Of a stretch of 64,000 bases of DNA, positions 61,306 through 64,000 are shown piece by piece. Each line of letters begins with the position of its first letter. The stretch's first letter is position 1. The stretch covers positions 1 to 64,000 of the forward strand of contig JAFIFG010000123.1 in the NCBI GenBank assembly GCA_020832135.1, given 5' to 3'. The notes under the pieces are model-generated. The model saw only the letters and a list, made by a program, of their open reading frames with translations. It made no database searches and was not told the origin of the DNA. The DNA is from Clostridiaceae bacterium. Lineage in GTDB: Bacteria; Bacillota; Clostridia; Peptostreptococcales; Natronincolaceae. The position numbers and the translations under genes were made by a program.

Positions 61306-63432
61306 ATGGAGAAAGATAATATGACTGGACAACAGGATAAACAAGCACAACTAGATACCTTTCGTGTAGAGCACAAAGGTAGTAAACTTACCACCAACCA
61401 AGGTGGAAAAGTATCCAACACTGATGACTCTTTGAAGGCTGGTACTAGGGGACCCACCTTGATGGAGGATTTTCACTTTAGAGAAAAACTTACTCATTTT
61501 GATCATGAACGAATTCCAGAGCGTGTTGTTCATGCCCGGGGATTTGGTGCCCACGGGTATTTTCAAGTCTATGAACCTATGACGGAGTTTACTAAGGCAA
61601 AGTTCCTGCAGGACCCTTCAAAGAAGACTCCTGTTTTTGTACGTTTTTCTACTGTAGTAGGGTCTAAAGGTTCAGCTGATACCGTACGGGATGTACGGGG
61701 TTTTGCCACTAAGTTTTATACAGAGGATGGCAACTACGATTTAGTAGGAAACAATATTCCTATCTTTTTTATTCAGGATGCCATCAAATTTCCTGATGTC
61801 GTTCATTCGATTAAACCAGAGCCCCACAATGAAATCCCTCAGGCTTCTGCTGCCCACGATACTTTCTGGGATTTTGTTGTCAATACTCCTGAGACGGCCC
61901 ATATGATCATGTGGTTATTATCTGACAGGGCAATACCTAGAAGCTTCCGCATGATGGAGGGTTTTGGAGTTAATACATTTAGATTTGTCAATGAAGAAGG
62001 AAAGGCTCGTTTTGTGAAGTTTCATTGGAAGCCTCTACTGGGGGTACATTCTCTAGTATGGGATGAAGCTCAAAAACTGGCGGGTAAGGACCCTGATTTC
62101 CATAGAAAAGATCTATGGGATGCCATCAATATGGGACAGTACCCTGAGTATGAATTAGGAGTACAGATGTTGGAGGAAGAGGAGGAATTTAATTTTGATT
62201 TCGATATCTTAGACCCTACTAAATTTTGGCCAGAGGAGCTTATTCCTGTAAAACCAATTGGAAAAATGATACTAAATCGTAACGTGGAAAACTTTTTTGC
62301 AGAAACGGAGCAGGCAGCTTTTCACCCTGGTCACATTGTACCAGGAATTGACTTTAGTAACGATCCATTATTACAGGGGCGACTTTTTTCTTATTTGGAT
62401 ACACAGCTTATTCGCTTAGGTGGACCTAATTTCCATGAGATTCCTATCAATCGACCAGTGGCTCCTATCCACAATAATCAGAGGGACGGATATCATCGTA
62501 TGACTATTGATCGTGGTGCTGTTAGTTATTCTCCTAACTCTCTTCAAAATAATGCACCAGAACCTGCTTCTGATCAAGAGGGTGGATATGTGCATTATGC
62601 TGAAAAGGTAGAGGGTAGAAAGGTTCGTCAACGCAGTGAAAGCTTCCAGGATCATTATCGTCAGGCAACCCTTTTCTGGAACAGTATGTCACCTCCAGAA
62701 AAACAGCATATCATTGATGCCTTCCATTTTGAGGTGGGGAACGTTGTTGATAAGGGGATTCAGCAGAGGGTAGTGGATATGTTTAATAATGTAGATGGAG
62801 ATTTAGCAATACAAATTGCTGCTGGTATTGGTGCAAATCCACCGGCGAGTCCTGGAGGCACTGGTGTTACTGATGCTTCGTCAGCTGTAAGTCAAGAGAA
62901 CACCAAGAAAATTGCCCAGAGTAGAAAAGTAGCAGTTTTAGCAGAGAATGGATTTAATTTTGATGAAGTAACACAGGTGAAGGTGGCTATGGAGGCGGCT
63001 GGAGTACATGTGAAAATCATCAGTAAAAATCTAGGTATGCTTACAAGTGTAGAGGGTCAACAGTTAGAGGTAAACAAAACCTATACAACATCTGCTTCCA
63101 TTATATATGATGCAGTCTATATCACTGGAGGACGAAAAAATGTAGATACTTTAGTACTACAAGGAGATTCTCTACATTTTGTTAATGAAGCCTTCAAGCA
63201 TGCAAAGGCTATCGGTGCCACCAATGAAGGTGTAGAGCTACTGACAGCATCTTCTATCCAAGGGGTAAAAACCGCTGGTGCAGAGACACAGGGACAATTG
63301 GTTACAGAACTTGGGGTAGTGACAATTCAAAATACCACCGATATGGGACAATTTAGTCAGGAATTCATTAATGCCGTCTCCCAACATCGTCACTGGGGAC
63401 GACAAAATATTAAAGGAATGGTACCGGCTTAG
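61306..63432 (+). CDS. katE: Large-subunit (HPII-type) catalase KatE
   Basis: A 708 aa clade 2 catalase that breaks down hydrogen peroxide. The catalase core (about 30-530) has the distal His in VVHARGFGAHG, Asn in GNNIPIFFIQDA, and the proximal Tyr in FSYLDTQLIRLGGPN. The extra C-terminal domain (about 560-708) has a class I glutamine amidotransferase/flavodoxin-like fold (VAVLAENGFNFDEV, then DAVYITGG) found only in the large catalases. It stands alone; a terminator follows. For a presumed anaerobe it is a notable defence gene. Confidence 0.96.
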   Translation: MEKDNMTGQQDKQAQLDTFRVEHKGSKLTTNQGGKVSNTDDSLKAGTRGPTLMEDFHFREKLTHFDHERIPERVVHARGFGAHGYFQVYEPMTEFTKAKFLQDPSKKTPVFVRFSTVVGSKGSADTVRDVRGFATKFYTEDGNYDLVGNNIPIFFIQDAIKFPDVVHSIKPEPHNEIPQASAAHDTFWDFVVNTPETAHMIMWLLSDRAIPRSFRMMEGFGVNTFRFVNEEGKARFVKFHWKPLLGVHSLVWDEAQKLAGKDPDFHRKDLWDAINMGQYPEYELGVQMLEEEEEFNFDFDILDPTKFWPEELIPVKPIGKMILNRNVENFFAETEQAAFHPGHIVPGIDFSNDPLLQGRLFSYLDTQLIRLGGPNFHEIPINRPVAPIHNNQRDGYHRMTIDRGAVSYSPNSLQNNAPEPASDQEGGYVHYAEKVEGRKVRQRSESFQDHYRQATLFWNSMSPPEKQHIIDAFHFEVGNVVDKGIQQRVVDMFNNVDGDLAIQIAAGIGANPPASPGGTGVTDASSAVSQENTKKIAQSRKVAVLAENGFNFDEVTQVKVAMEAAGVHVKIISKNLGMLTSVEGQQLEVNKTYTTSASIIYDAVYITGGRKNVDTLVLQGDSLHFVNEAFKHAKAIGATNEGVELLTASSIQGVKTAGAETQGQLVTELGVVTIQNTTDMGQFSQEFINAVSQHRHWGRQNIKGMVPA

Positions 63433-63454
63433 CTATGGATACTTGACTAATAGC

Positions 63455-63497
63455 AAAAACTCCTATTACGTACCATTTCGTTAATAGGAGTTTTTTA
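63455..63497. terminator. Terminator after katE
   Basis: AAAAACTCCTATTA and TAATAGGAGTTTTTT form a 14-base stem around a 13-base loop. It serves both the catalase and the convergent symporter gene. Confidence 0.9.
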
Positions 63498-63537
63498 TTG
63501 TATTACAACTATGATAATAGTAAATTTAATGTGTTAA

Positions 63538-64000
63538 CTAAGACGAGGAACTGGATTTAGTGTTGTCTTTAGCAAATGAGTCCACTAGTAGAGAAATAGC
63601 TCCATCACCAGTAACATTACAAGCAGTTCCAAAGCCATCTTGAGCCATATATAGTGCAATCATTAAAGTTGTTTGAGCTTCTGTAAACCCTAAAATGCTA
63701 GATAAAAGACCTAGCGCAGCCATAACAGCTCCACCTGGAACTCCTGGAGCGGCAACCATGGTTACTCCTAGTAGCATGATGAAAGGGAAAAACTCTACAA
63801 AGGATGGAGAACCACCGTTTAACACCAATACGGCAACAGAGCAAGCAACTAAAGTTATAGTACTTCCTGCTAAGTGAATTGTTGCAGAAAGAGGTATAAC
63901 AAAGTCAGCTATTCTTTCTGATACTCCATTAGACTTTGCACTTTTAAGGGTTACCGGTATAGTTGCTGCACTTGACATGGTACCTAATGCTGTAGTGTAG
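63538..64000 (-). CDS. Sodium:dicarboxylate symporter (DAACS family), C-terminal part
   Basis: The window cuts this gene. The visible 153 codons hold the end of a glutamate/dicarboxylate symporter: GTMSSAATIPVTL is the serine-rich hairpin HP1, PLSATIHLAGSTI the TM7-type motif, then AAPGVPGGAVMAAL (HP2) and QDGFGTACNVTGDGAISLLVD. The Asn-Asp motif in CNVTGDG is typical of TM8. An ATG at 63978 is inside the gene, not its start. The protein ends in a run of serines. Confidence 0.93.
   Translation of the reverse strand, partial: YTTALGTMSSAATIPVTLKSAKSNGVSERIADFVIPLSATIHLAGSTITLVACSVAVLVLNGGSPSFVEFFPFIMLLGVTMVAAPGVPGGAVMAALGLLSSILGFTEAQTTLMIALYMAQDGFGTACNVTGDGAISLLVDSFAKDNTKSSSSS

Overview
The window is about 64 kb of low-GC DNA (roughly one third G+C by eye) from an endospore-forming, probably anaerobic member of the Clostridia. 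The evidence is a complete division and cell-wall cluster merged with spoIIGA-sigE-sigG, spoIVA, spoIIP and YIEGIA-type spore genes, AGGAGG-type ribosome sites with many GTG and TTG starts, and a likely selenocysteine gene. The gene order and protein style resemble Alkaliphilus and relatives, but the genus is an inference.

Region 1 (1-16.5 kb) is core genome on the + strand: mraY (end), murD, spoVE/ftsW, murG, murA, divIB/ftsQ, two tandem DUF881 genes, sbp, ftsZ, spoIIGA, sigE, sigG, ylmC/ymxH, nrdR, pgeF and a PhoP/PhoR-type two-component pair. SpoIIGA is the protease that matures pro-sigma-E, and sigma-G follows in the forespore, so vegetative division and sporulation are encoded side by side. 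Region 2 (16.6-26.7 kb) holds a spore-linked set (membrane protein, SpoIIP-like amidase, YIEGIA protein, its small capping partner, two DUF3189 proteins, a DUF512 radical-SAM protein), then der, plsY, gpsA and spoIVA, the last behind a very good sigma-E promoter match.

Region 3 (26.8-28.5 kb) is tRNA-Pro(GGG) followed by mobile-element debris: an ISL3-type transposase fragment and an IS200-type tnpA with an internal TAA. Region 4 (28.6-44.7 kb) is accessory or metabolic: a MetNIQ methionine importer with a DUF169 gene, an orphan PD-(D/E)XK-like nuclease, a block of poorly known genes (HTH protein, two unknowns, WG-repeat protein, beta-CASP-like metallo-hydrolase), RidA, a PAS-GGDEF protein, an ECF sigma/anti-sigma pair, transketolase and an FMN-dependent hydroxy-acid oxidase family protein. 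A structured repeat of about 136 bp occurs twice here, 4.2 kb apart.

Region 5 (44.8-56.5 kb) has two amidases on the - strand and, between them, a small + strand gene that reads through an in-frame TGA directly after a Cys codon, with a stem-loop just downstream. I read it as a selenoprotein of the CC/Se-motif type, easily missed because TGA looks like a stop. It is followed by a complete four-gene Wadjet-type SMC defence operon, jetD-jetA-jetB-jetC. Region 6 (56.6-64 kb) carries an unknown gene, DegV, a TSCPD protein, UV-damage endonuclease UvsE, small proteins, a large HPII-type catalase and the end of a dicarboxylate symporter cut by the window edge.
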